Assembly: GCA_964581355.1 (NCBI GenBank)
Contig: CAZOOA010000027.1
Location: 1-33,831 of the forward strand
Direction of reading: 5' to 3'
Origin: CAZOOA01 sp964581355
GTDB lineage: Bacteria; Bacillota; Dethiobacteria; DTU022; UBA8154
Length of the DNA stretch: 33,831 nucleotides
The translations under genes were made by a program, and so were the position numbers. A model generated the notes under the pieces. The model worked only from the letters and a program-made list of their open reading frames with translations. It had not been told where the DNA came from and ran no database searches. Shown in pieces: positions 15,171 through 23,596 of the stretch (within the stretch, counting starts at the first letter, position 1; each line of letters starts with the position of its first letter).

Positions 15171-17108
15171 ATGAATGTTGCGATTAATAAGCTTCTCGAG
15201 CCGATCAGTATCGGCCCTCTAAAACTGCTTAACCGGATAGGTATGCCTCCGATGACCATGTGCTACGCGAATGAAAATGACGGTGTGAGTCGACAGCACA
15301 TTAATTATTACCGGGAAAGAGCGGCCGGCGGTGCAGCTATGATTATGGTTGGTGGAGTTACAGTGGAAGGTGAAATGGGCAAACTCTTCTGCCCTTCGCC
15401 TTTACTACGCCTGGACGACAATAAATACGTAGCCGGTTTTAACCGGCTCGTGGAAGCGATCCACGACCAGGGGAGCAAAGCTGTAATTCAACTTTACAAC
15501 TCCGGGCGCCAGACTACACCTGAAAAAACAGGTGGCAAACCACCGTTATCTGCCTCGGATTGTTCCACAAAACTTATGGGCGTGTTGCCCATGCAGGATG
15601 CCCGGGCAATGAGTATTGATGAAATTGAGCAACTGGAAGATGCATATGCTGCAGCAGCTCTCCGGGCTAAAACTGCAGGATTCGATGCTGTGCTGATTGA
15701 CGGTGGAGCGGGATATTGTATTGCCCAGTTTATGTCTCCTTTTACCAACAAAAGAGATGATCAGTATGGGGGTGATTTGGAAGGAAGGATGCGTTTCCCC
15801 CTGAACATTATCTCCAAGGTCAAGGAGCAGGTGGGAGATGACTACCCCTTATTTTTTGATTTGCCTGCAGATGAGCTGGTGGAAGGCGGGATCCGTATAG
15901 AAGAAAGTACGGTGATGGCCCAAATGCTGGAAAAGGCGGGCATACTTGCTTTTCGCCTCCATGTTGCTGTTTATGAAACTTACCAGTATGTAGTGCCTCC
16001 GGCAGCAGTGCCCCGGGGAGTGCATGCAGAACTTGCTCAAAAAATAAAAAAGGGGTTGAAATCAGCAAAAGTGATGCTGGGTCACCGGATCAATGACCCC
16101 GGATTGGCAGAAGAGTTGCTGCAGCAGGATGTGGCAGATATTATCTTGCTGGGTAGGCCCTTACTAGCAGATCCTGAATTTCCCAGAAAGGTGGCGCAGG
16201 GACGAATTGATGACATCCGGCGCTGTATTGCTTGCAACACCGGTTGTGCCGCTCGCATTGTGATGGGTATTCCGGCTACGTGTACAGTTAACCCTTCCGT
16301 TGGCAAGGAGGAAGAATATCAGCTTGTTCCGGCTCAGCGAGCAAAAAAGGTCCTCATCGTGGGCGGTGGAGTCGCCGGATTGGAGGCTGCCAGGGTTAGT
16401 GCACTCCGAGGCCACCGGGTTACTTTATATGAAAAAAATGACAGGTTGGGTGGTCAGGCAAACCTGGCAGCTGTACCGCCTACCAAAGAAGAGATCTTGC
16501 ACCTGGTAGCATGGCTGACCCGGCAGGTAAAACAGTTGGGAGTAGATATCCGACTGGAAAAGGAAGTAGATGCCCAAGAAATTCTTGCGGAAAACCCCGA
16601 TGCAGTTATAGTGGCTACAGGTGCTTTGCCTTCAGTGCCTGTTCAGCTAACAGCCCAGAAGGCGGTTACCGCTTGGGATGTGCTTTCAGGCAGCGTGGAA
16701 GTTGGTCAAAATGTCATCGTGGTTGGAGGGGGCCAGGTGGGAATCGAAACAGCAGAGTACCTGGCAACTCAGGGAAAAAAAGTAACCGTACTGGAGGCCC
16801 TCTCAGAAGTGGGGTTGGATATGGAACTCTTTAGCAAAGTATTTTTCTATTCCCGCCTTGGCTCCCTGGACCTGGAACTGGTTACCGGTGTTCAGGTGGA
16901 TAAAATTGAGTCCAATGGTGTGCAGGCTGGTGAAAACCATTATCCTGCTGATACAGTGGTTCTGGCACTGGGGCAGGAACCTTGTGCCGGGTTGGCTTCA
17001 GCCCTTGAAGGCCAAATCAATGAACTTTATGTGGTCGGGGATTGCCTTCAGGCACGTAAGATGCTCCCCGCGATCCATGAAGGTGCCCGGGTTGCCCGAT
17101 TAGTTTAG
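15171..17108 (+). CDS. Old Yellow Enzyme/2,4-dienoyl-CoA-reductase-like iron-sulfur flavoprotein
   Basis: About 645 residues in the three-part layout of FadH-type enzymes. An FMN-binding TIM barrel spans 1-340 (PMTMCYANENDGVS, NKRDDQYGGDLEGRM, ILLGRPLLADPEF). Next are the 4Fe-4S cysteines 352, 355, 359 and 371 (RCIACNTGC then ATCTVNP). An FAD/NAD(P) module follows, with Rossmann motifs VLIVGGGVAGLEAA near 393 and VIVVGGGQVGIETAE near 514. The family reduces activated C=C bonds; related enzymes include 2,4-dienoyl-CoA, 2-enoate and 2-naphthoyl-CoA reductases. ATG 15171 follows TAGGAG by nine bases. The DUF2148/DUF2284 proteins upstream are possible electron partners. Substrate is unknown; an enone or enoyl-CoA of the cluster's pathway is most likely. 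Confidence 0.9.
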   Translation: MNVAINKLLEPISIGPLKLLNRIGMPPMTMCYANENDGVSRQHINYYRERAAGGAAMIMVGGVTVEGEMGKLFCPSPLLRLDDNKYVAGFNRLVEAIHDQGSKAVIQLYNSGRQTTPEKTGGKPPLSASDCSTKLMGVLPMQDARAMSIDEIEQLEDAYAAAALRAKTAGFDAVLIDGGAGYCIAQFMSPFTNKRDDQYGGDLEGRMRFPLNIISKVKEQVGDDYPLFFDLPADELVEGGIRIEESTVMAQMLEKAGILAFRLHVAVYETYQYVVPPAAVPRGVHAELAQKIKKGLKSAKVMLGHRINDPGLAEELLQQDVADIILLGRPLLADPEFPRKVAQGRIDDIRRCIACNTGCAARIVMGIPATCTVNPSVGKEEEYQLVPAQRAKKVLIVGGGVAGLEAARVSALRGHRVTLYEKNDRLGGQANLAAVPPTKEEILHLVAWLTRQVKQLGVDIRLEKEVDAQEILAENPDAVIVATGALPSVPVQLTAQKAVTAWDVLSGSVEVGQNVIVVGGGQVGIETAEYLATQGKKVTVLEALSEVGLDMELFSKVFFYSRLGSLDLELVTGVQVDKIESNGVQAGENHYPADTVVLALGQEPCAGLASALEGQINELYVVGDCLQARKMLPAIHEGARVARLV

Positions 17109-17246
17109 GAGAAACGCTTTGACTGGAATTTGCGTTCACCGGAAGAGGTGCGCGGGAAAAGTTAAACAATATTTAAGGGGTTAAAGAAACTCGAAACAAA
17201 AAGACGGCCATATTTTGGAAGATTAAAAAAGCTTTAGGAGGAATGG

Positions 17247-18050
17247 ATGATGAGAAAAAAAGTGTTGCTTTTATTTGTCGTCGTGGTGGTTTTGCTGTCC
17301 TTTTTTGCGGGAAGTAGCTTTGCAGCTTCTTCAGATACACCATTTAGCACCCCGACAATGAGTCCCTTGTTCGAAGCCCCACCTAATGAATATCGGGACA
17401 ACTGGGGGATGACCATTATGTTTAGGACGGATCCGGAAGTGATAGCTCAGATGGTTCCCGAACCCCTTGTGCCTAACCCTGACAATTTAATGGGCATACA
17501 AATTAGTGAATTCTTTGTTAGCGGCTTTGGCAGTTACAATGAGCTAATTTTCTTTACCCCGGTAACCTTTAATGGCGAACTGGGAAATTTCAGCCACTAC
17601 TTGATGTTGGATAGCGATATTCCTGCAATGGCAGGTCGAGAAATATGGGGTTTTCCAAAGAAAATGGGTCGGGTGGAACTGGAAGAAAAAGATGGGGTGC
17701 TCACCGGGACTGTTGAGCGCGGGGGAATTGTTTTGATAAAAGCCGCCATGCAGATTGGCCCTATGGGGGGGGCTGAAGATGTCGGTGGTAGTGCCACTTA
17801 TTACAATCATAAGTTGATACCTTCAATTAGAGAAGGGGCACCACCCCTTGTCGATAAGCTTACAACCACCACCCTGGAAAATGTAGAAATCAAAAAAGTC
17901 TATATGGGGCGGGCCATCTTAGAATTTGGCCAGTCCCCGGTAGATCGTTTCCATGAGATTCCTATATTAGAAGTTATGGATGGCGTTTTTGTTAACAGTG
18001 ATTTCGACCTGGGCTGGGGCGAAGTTATCCACAACTACCTGGAGGAATAG
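17247..18050 (+). CDS. Exported ADC superfamily protein 3, with signal peptide
   Basis: 267 residues. The N-terminus is a clear Sec signal: MMRKK, a hydrophobic run of Leu, Val and Phe (residues 6-21), then GSSFA with likely cleavage near residue 26 or 27. There is no lipobox. The mature part is an ADC-family domain with GREIWGFPKKMGRVELE (Lys138-Lys139), PEPLVPNPDN, and Glu99 in GSYNEL at the Glu76 position; the Glu61 position seems replaced by Ile. AGGAGG at 17236-17241 serves ATG 17247 or 17250. The gene is 138 bases behind the flavoprotein and is the last of the cluster. An exported ADC-like protein is unusual: it may act on substrate outside the membrane or bind it for uptake or sensing. 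Confidence 0.85.
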   Translation: MMRKKVLLLFVVVVVLLSFFAGSSFAASSDTPFSTPTMSPLFEAPPNEYRDNWGMTIMFRTDPEVIAQMVPEPLVPNPDNLMGIQISEFFVSGFGSYNELIFFTPVTFNGELGNFSHYLMLDSDIPAMAGREIWGFPKKMGRVELEEKDGVLTGTVERGGIVLIKAAMQIGPMGGAEDVGGSATYYNHKLIPSIREGAPPLVDKLTTTTLENVEIKKVYMGRAILEFGQSPVDRFHEIPILEVMDGVFVNSDFDLGWGEVIHNYLEE

Positions 18051-18248
18051 TTTTTGCTTGCTTTTCACAGGAAGGTGGATTATCCAGACTTTGATGAAGA
18101 AATCTTGTCGACTTATGCTTGGTAGCTTTACAGGCCAGGGGTTCCAAAATTAGGAAACAAGCTGATAGTGCAAAATGGATGCAGGAGAAAGAGAGATTCT
18201 TTAACCCCTTGTTTTCATTATTAAAAAGGTCCTGTTCTTTGCCAAATG

Positions 18249-18275
18249 TTGCGGCCTGAATCAGTATGGCCGCAA
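18249..18275. terminator. Hairpin between convergent genes
   Basis: A perfect 8-bp stem TTGCGGCC/GGCCGCAA with an 11-base loop lies between the plus-strand cluster and the minus-strand NarL-type gene. T-runs on either side are weak, so it is only a possible bidirectional terminator. Confidence 0.45.
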
Positions 18276-18294
18276 TGTTATTAAAAGCCTGTCT

Positions 18295-18936
18295 TTATTC
18301 TTGGATCCCAATGCTCTTTGAATACTTGATCAAGTCTTCTTTTTGGCGGATATCCAGTTTTCTTTTTATGTTTTCGCTGTGCTTGTCGACAGTTTTGGGG
18401 CTGATGGTAAGAATCCGGGCGATTTCGTTGCGGGTATGCTCCTCGGCCATCAACTGGAGCACTTCCCGCTCTCTGCCTGTCAGCGTATCGTAGGGGGAAG
18501 GTGCAGAAGAAGTTTGCCCCTGGCCCAACATCTGGTCCACAAGCACCTTGGAGACGGCGGGGCTGACATAATACTCCCCTTTGGAGACGGCCTCCAGGGC
18601 CAGCTTCAGTTCCTCAAAAACCGCGCTTTTCAGAACATAAGCATGGGCGCCGGCCTGGAGAGCATGGGTTACATGACTGTCCTCGGCATACATGGAAAGC
18701 ACCACCACTTTCACCTCGGGAAAGCGTTTTTTTACCTGGCGGGTTGCCTCCAAGCCGCTGAGATAAGGCATGGCAATGTCCATGATCACCATGTCGGGAA
18801 GGTGTTCAGCCACCTGGTTTACAGCCTCCCGCCCGTCTGATGCTTCAGAAATGATCTCTACATTTTCATCACTATCCAGCAGAGACCGGAGACCCTGGCG
18901 GACAATAGCGTGGTCATCAACCAGAATTACTTTCAC
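18295..18936 (-). CDS. NarL/LuxR-family response regulator
   Basis: 213 residues. The receiver domain (1-120) has phospho-Asp53 in MVIMDIAMPYLSG, the DD pair at 8 and Lys near 104. A linker follows, then a LuxR-type helix-turn-helix (about 148-205, LTGREREVLQLMAEEHTRNEIARIL, shown here as LTGREREVLQLM and NEIARILTISPKTVDKH). It is 16 bases behind its kinase and controlled with it. Probable targets include its own operon or the divergent chemotaxis operon, whose shared upstream region carries a phased octamer array. Confidence 0.93.
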   Translation of the reverse strand: MKVILVDDHAIVRQGLRSLLDSDENVEIISEASDGREAVNQVAEHLPDMVIMDIAMPYLSGLEATRQVKKRFPEVKVVVLSMYAEDSHVTHALQAGAHAYVLKSAVFEELKLALEAVSKGEYYVSPAVSKVLVDQMLGQGQTSSAPSPYDTLTGREREVLQLMAEEHTRNEIARILTISPKTVDKHSENIKRKLDIRQKEDLIKYSKSIGIQE

Positions 18937-18952
18937 TAAACCACCTCATTTT

Positions 18953-20707
18953 CTAGAGTTCAACCTTGATCAGGATCCGGGATCCCCTACCCGGCTTGGA
19001 GTCAATGGTCAACTTCCCGTCAATTAAATCCACCCGCTCCTGCATGCCCACCAGTCCGACACAGTCCCGGTTTTCGTTCAGGGACTCCGGGTTAAAACCA
19101 ACGCCGTTATCTTCAATCCGCGCTACCAATTCCCCGGGATTTTGTTCAACAGCAATCAGCACTTTGTTCGCGCGGGCGTGGCGGTAGACATTGGTCAATG
19201 CTTCCTGGATACAGCGGAAAAGAGCCGTCTCCAGTTCTTCCGAAAGCCTGTAAGTGCCGCATCCTTTTGCCGATACTTTTGTTTGAATTCCTGTGCGCTT
19301 GCTGAACCCGTTGGCCATATTGCGTACTGCGGGGACCAGCCCCATATCATCCAGGGCCGGCGGCCTCAGGGATACAGCTTTGGTCCGGGTGAAATCCATC
19401 AACGAGTCGACCAAAGCGATGCTTTGGGGCAGTTTATCGGACAGGTTAACCTCTTTCTTCCCATAATCCCGTTCCATAATTTGCAGCTCCAGTTTGATTG
19501 CTGTAAGCACCTGCCCGATTTCATCGTGCAGTTCCCGGGCCATGCGGGCTCGTTCTTCCTCAAAGGCTTTTAAAATCTTGGCTGATAGGGATTTGTTCCG
19601 GGCAAAGCTTTCTTTGAGCTGTTCCTGGGCCTGCATATTTTGGACGGCATAACCCAGGGGATAAATGATGGACTCCAGTAGATAAAAGGCCTCTTTATCC
19701 AGGGCATGGGGATTGCGGTTCAGTAAATACAAAATCCCGGTTAACTGCTGTCCTGCTTTTAAGGGCAGCAGGGCTACTGTCTCGTAACCTGCCTGAATGC
19801 AGCGGGTACAGCAGCCTTCTGCACGTTGAGTAAACCTAACATCTTCTAACAGGCTGCTCAACTGGTTGAAGATAAAACTGCCGTATTCGCTTTTCAAGAT
19901 CTTGGAAAAGCCTGTTTCCCGGGCCCATTTATCCAGGGCACACTGCATGATGGGGTCTTCTTTTCCATCCTGGACAAACAGGCCATCGCTGTTGGCCGAG
20001 TGAAGGTTTTGCGGAATAACCGGCTCGGGCATACCTTCCTGGACCATAAAAGAGTAGCTATCCCCACCGATTAAATGGATGGCGCCGGCGTCAAACTCGG
20101 TAATTTCCAACACCTTCAACAAAACTACCTGGATAACCCAGGGCAGTTCATTTCCTTCAGCCATATAATTAAGAATTTCTATCCCTGAACGGCTGTAATG
20201 CAGGCTTCTGCGCAGGGCATCCTCTGCCTTTTTGTGGGGGCTGATCAGCTCCTGGGTGTTTTCTGCCAGCTGCTGGAAGCGGGCTTCACTATGGTGCAGA
20301 TCCTCTTCTGTCTGCTTCTGCCTGAGCAAAAAACTTAGTTGGCTGGCCATAAGCTGCAGTAGCTTCTTTTCCTCCTGTGAAAACGCCTCTTCCTCTGCGG
20401 TTAATTCCTGCAAATAAACGGCCTCGACGCGTCCCACTTCGATGCCGTTCACTTCGATGGGGGCCAGGTGGTTGAAAGAGGTGGGGCGGTAATTATTTGT
20501 CTTGAACTCCCGGCTTTCCAGGATGATGCGTGCTCCGGTATGCTCCGGATTCCCGCAGGCCCGGGGAATCAAATTGACGGCTTCAGCCAGGACAACATCA
20601 AGTTCGACTGCCTTTTCACAGGATAATTCTACTACTTGGAACAGGCAGTCCAGTGCTGCAGTCCACCTCTCTTTAAATTTTCGGTTTTCATCTTTCTTCA
20701 GGTTCAT
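18953..20707 (-). CDS. NarX-type (HisKA_3) sensor kinase with GAF-like sensing domains
   Basis: 584 residues, no membrane segment. The N-terminal domain (about 15-135) is GAF-like or related, with LESREFKTNNY and an F-x-EEKKLL end. A short PAS-like linker (140-170) and a second GAF-like domain (about 175-360) follow. The latter holds the cysteine group GCCTRCIQAGY, seen in related sensors and possibly a ligand or metal site. A coiled stretch leads to the HisKA_3 box RMARELHDEIGQVL with His394. The ATPase domain has QEALTNVYRHARA, DNGVGF and GLVGMQERV. The pair with the NarL-type regulator is standard. The signal is unknown; a cytosolic redox or small-molecule cue is plausible. Confidence 0.92.
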   Translation of the reverse strand: MNLKKDENRKFKERWTAALDCLFQVVELSCEKAVELDVVLAEAVNLIPRACGNPEHTGARIILESREFKTNNYRPTSFNHLAPIEVNGIEVGRVEAVYLQELTAEEEAFSQEEKKLLQLMASQLSFLLRQKQTEEDLHHSEARFQQLAENTQELISPHKKAEDALRRSLHYSRSGIEILNYMAEGNELPWVIQVVLLKVLEITEFDAGAIHLIGGDSYSFMVQEGMPEPVIPQNLHSANSDGLFVQDGKEDPIMQCALDKWARETGFSKILKSEYGSFIFNQLSSLLEDVRFTQRAEGCCTRCIQAGYETVALLPLKAGQQLTGILYLLNRNPHALDKEAFYLLESIIYPLGYAVQNMQAQEQLKESFARNKSLSAKILKAFEEERARMARELHDEIGQVLTAIKLELQIMERDYGKKEVNLSDKLPQSIALVDSLMDFTRTKAVSLRPPALDDMGLVPAVRNMANGFSKRTGIQTKVSAKGCGTYRLSEELETALFRCIQEALTNVYRHARANKVLIAVEQNPGELVARIEDNGVGFNPESLNENRDCVGLVGMQERVDLIDGKLTIDSKPGRGSRILIKVEL

Positions 20708-21139
20708 TCCCGGTTACTCCTTGCTCATATTTTCCACAGTTTGATCTTCTCCGGCTTACAGTTAGTTAAAAATTCGCGAAATTACTATATAATTCCTGCC
20801 CCTGCATAGGAAAGAGAAGATCTTTTTGGCGATTCATAGGGAATTATTTTCTGGAATATAGGAAGGGCCTAGGCAACAGGCAAGATTCTATCGGCTCTTC
20901 TGTTCTTTTGGTATAGGAAATTAGCAGTGCCAGGTAGGGAACGTCAAGCCAAAAAAGGGGGAATATTCTGCCCGTATATAGGGAGCCCTGCTAATCGTTT
21001 TTTCTGTCCATTTCGTTCATAATGATATTTACAGCATCATTTGAACTTTCTGAATGAGGGTGCAATGCATGAAAAGATTCTTTCTATCTCGGGACGGTCT
21101 GACAAAAACGTGTTTTTACACCAATGGGATGGAGGCTAA
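20708..21139. promoter_or_regulatory. Divergent promoter region with a phased octamer array
   Basis: This 432-base gap lies between the NarX-type kinase and the STAS-MCP operon. Six copies of a (C/T)ATAGG(A/G)A-like octamer lie on one strand at 20805, 20835, 20857, 20912, 20933 and 20977 (the fifth is GGTAGGGA). Intervals are 30, 22, 55, 21 and 44 bases, all close to whole turns of DNA. They could be binding sites for the adjacent NarL-type regulator. I could not place confident -10/-35 elements, and I see no gene. Confidence 0.4.
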
Positions 21140-21445
21140 ATGAAGATGGAAGTGATCAAAGAAGGGACATCTGCAACGATCAAGCCTGGTGTGAAGTTAA
21201 ATGCATCCCGTCAGCAGGAAATAAAAACAGTCATGGAAGAGCTGCAAAGGGAGGGTTTCTTATTCATCATTCTGGATTTTGCTATGGTGGAAGCCATCGA
21301 CAAGCAGGTGCTCTATTATTTTTTAGTCTTTCAAAAAAAATTCAAAGAATCTGGAGGAGAGGTGTTGATCAAAAATGCAGTGAATCCCCGGGTAAAGCAT
21401 ATCCTGGAAATGATTCAGTTGGCCAAGGTGATTCCGGTCAAATAA
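21140..21445 (+). CDS. STAS-domain protein lacking the phosphorylatable serine
   Basis: 101 residues, a single STAS (SpoIIAA-like) domain. The core strand-helix is LDFAMVEAIDKQVLYYFL. The usual serine after the aspartate (IDSxGL) is Lys, so switching by the classical phosphorylation is not possible at that site. GGAGG at 21131-21135 precedes ATG 21140 by four bases; ATG 21146 is an alternative with better spacing. It is the first gene of the chemotaxis operon, 39 bases before an MCP. STAS proteins in such operons may link the receptors to SpoIIE-type phosphatases like those at 1353 and 30339; this is inference. Confidence 0.75.
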   Translation: MKMEVIKEGTSATIKPGVKLNASRQQEIKTVMEELQREGFLFIILDFAMVEAIDKQVLYYFLVFQKKFKESGGEVLIKNAVNPRVKHILEMIQLAKVIPVK

Positions 21446-21484
21446 GCATCTAACAAAAACAAGTAAAGGAGGAAGGATGAAACA

Positions 21485-23563
21485 ATGTTGAGAAAAATGA
21501 GTTTGAAGTTCAAGTTGATTGCACTATTTTTACTTGTAGGCTTGGTTCCCATGGGCGTTATCGGCCTGCTCTCTTACAACAGCGCCCAGGGTGAGATCGA
21601 GCAGGAAGCATTTGAAAAACTGGCCTTATTCGCAGATTTAACCGATGCGCAGATGGAAGACTATTATGCAGAACGGGAAGGCGATGCCGTAGTCCTGGCA
21701 ACTGCGCGGGATCTCTACCAGAGCCTGAACATTCTGCAAGAAGTAGAAGGCGATGTCAATGACCCCCTCTGGCAGGAGCGCCTGGATATCCTGGACGATC
21801 TGTCCGCCAGTGTACTGGAGGAATACGGTTATGTTGCTTTGTTCGTCACCGACGATGAAGGTAGAGCTGTCTATGCTACTGATGATCAAGTATGGCATGC
21901 TGATCTTTCCGGGCGTGATTATATCCAGGGTTCCCTGGACGGAGATATCAGCTGGTCTGAACTGTTTTATTCCGATGTGGTTAACGATAATGCCATGGTC
22001 GTTTCCGCGCCGGTGCGCAGTGGAGGCCGTTCAGGCAATGTAATCGGAAGTGTAAACCTGCAGTTTGACCAGCAAACCATCAACTATCTGACTCATGTGG
22101 GTGTGGATGATGTGGGCCAGTCGGGAGACTCCTACCTGATCAACGCCGATGGAATGCTGCTGACCGAAACCCGGCTGGGGGATTACACCCATGATGCCGC
22201 CCTGCAGCAGACCATCAATACCCGGGCTGTGGAGCTGCTTTCCGGAGCCATCCGGGAGGGGAACTATGAATTTGAGGCGCAGGACGTCTACCCGGACTAC
22301 CTGGGCAATCCCGTGCTGGGCACCCTGGAGGTGGTCCGGTTCGGGGGTGAACCGGCCGGCCTGATAGTGGAAATCGATGAAGCAGAAGCCTTTGCCGGAG
22401 TCGCGGCCTTGCGCAACATGATTATCCCCATTATCGGTGTTACGGCAGCGGTGGTTGCCGTGATTGCTTTTGTCGTCGCCCTGTCCATTGTGCGGCCTGT
22501 GCAGAAGGTCAGCGACCTGACCAAGGACCTGGCTACCGGTGACTTTACCGTCAGTGCTGATATTAGAAACCAGGATGAGGTGGGACTGATGGCGGAAAAC
22601 CTGAACAACACCATCGGGGTGCTCAGCGAAACCCTCTCCCGGGTCCAGGCAGCTTCTGACAATGTGTCCGGCGCTTCGGCGGAAATATCCTCGGGCAACC
22701 AGGACCTTTCCCAGCGGACCGAGGAGCAGGCCTCATCCCTGGAAGAAGTTTCATCCACTGTGGAAGAGATTGCCTCCTCCCTGGAGAGTTCCGCAGCCAA
22801 TGCTTCTGAAGCGGACAACCTCTCCCGGGGGACGATGAACAGCGTTAACCGCGGTGGAGAAGTGGTTCAGGAGCTGCAGGGCGCCATGAGCGAGATCACC
22901 AAAGGCAGCCAGGAAATCTCCGAAATTATTTCCACGGTCAACGATATTGCTTTCCAGACCAACCTGTTGGCCTTAAATGCCGCCGTGGAAGCGGCCCGGG
23001 CCGGCGAGCAGGGACGCGGCTTTGCCGTTGTGGCCGCGGAAGTGCGCAACCTGGCCGGCCGTTCGGCCGAATCGGCCAAGGAAATTGAGAAGCTGATCAA
23101 AGACAGCGTTGTCCGGGTGGAACGGGGCAATGAACTGATGACCGATACGGAAAACGTACTCCAGGAAATCGTGGATAACACCCAGAAAACCAGCGATGTA
23201 GTCGGTGAAATCGCCGCTTCCCTGGGCGAGCAGTCTACCGCTGCTGCCGAAATTCGCACAGCCATCGAGGAACTAAACCAGGTCACCCAGCAAAACGCCT
23301 CCCTGGTGGAAGAAATCGCCAGCTCCAGCCAGAACATGAATGCCGAAGCGGTAGAGCTCTCTGAGCGGGTCAGCTTCTTTAAGCTGGCGGAAAACGGCCG
23401 GACACAATCGCGGGCGAAAGCTTCAGGGAGCAGGCCGGTAAAAGGCAGTAATGGGGGCAATGGCAGCAAGGAAGCCAATAACAACAAAAAAGCGAAGGCA
23501 GCCCAGAAACGGGCAGAAGAAGAGGAATTCGAACTGGATGAAGAGGAATTTGAAAGATTTTAA
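21485..23563 (+). CDS. Methyl-accepting chemotaxis protein with dCACHE sensor and C-terminal pentapeptide tether
   Basis: 692 residues. TM1 is near 8-30, an extracellular dCACHE domain spans about 35-300 (GRDYIQGSL, GDSYLINADGMLL), TM2 is about 310-335 and HAMP follows to about 390. The signalling hairpin has the tip IISTVNDIAFQTNLLALNAA and AGEQGRGFAVVAAEVRNLA, and its heptad layout resembles the 36H class. After the helix bundle come ~60 flexible residues rich in Gly, Asn and Lys, ending in EEEFERF. The last five, EFERF, fit the x-aromatic-x-x-aromatic CheR/CheB docking consensus. ATG 21485 follows AAAGGAGGAAGG. Its C-terminal coding DNA is identical over 272 bp to the MCP at 27334. Confidence 0.93.
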   Translation: MLRKMSLKFKLIALFLLVGLVPMGVIGLLSYNSAQGEIEQEAFEKLALFADLTDAQMEDYYAEREGDAVVLATARDLYQSLNILQEVEGDVNDPLWQERLDILDDLSASVLEEYGYVALFVTDDEGRAVYATDDQVWHADLSGRDYIQGSLDGDISWSELFYSDVVNDNAMVVSAPVRSGGRSGNVIGSVNLQFDQQTINYLTHVGVDDVGQSGDSYLINADGMLLTETRLGDYTHDAALQQTINTRAVELLSGAIREGNYEFEAQDVYPDYLGNPVLGTLEVVRFGGEPAGLIVEIDEAEAFAGVAALRNMIIPIIGVTAAVVAVIAFVVALSIVRPVQKVSDLTKDLATGDFTVSADIRNQDEVGLMAENLNNTIGVLSETLSRVQAASDNVSGASAEISSGNQDLSQRTEEQASSLEEVSSTVEEIASSLESSAANASEADNLSRGTMNSVNRGGEVVQELQGAMSEITKGSQEISEIISTVNDIAFQTNLLALNAAVEAARAGEQGRGFAVVAAEVRNLAGRSAESAKEIEKLIKDSVVRVERGNELMTDTENVLQEIVDNTQKTSDVVGEIAASLGEQSTAAAEIRTAIEELNQVTQQNASLVEEIASSSQNMNAEAVELSERVSFFKLAENGRTQSRAKASGSRPVKGSNGGNGSKEANNNKKAKAAQKRAEEEEFELDEEEFERF

Positions 23564-23596
23564 TGCCCAGTATTAGAAGAAAGGAGGCGAGGCAGG

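Noticed and set aside
22297..23487. Long minus-strand frames opposite the MCP genes (also 28146-29231)
   Set aside because: They are shadows of the MCP helix coding pattern: Ser/Thr-rich, repeated opposite both paralogues, no ribosome sites.
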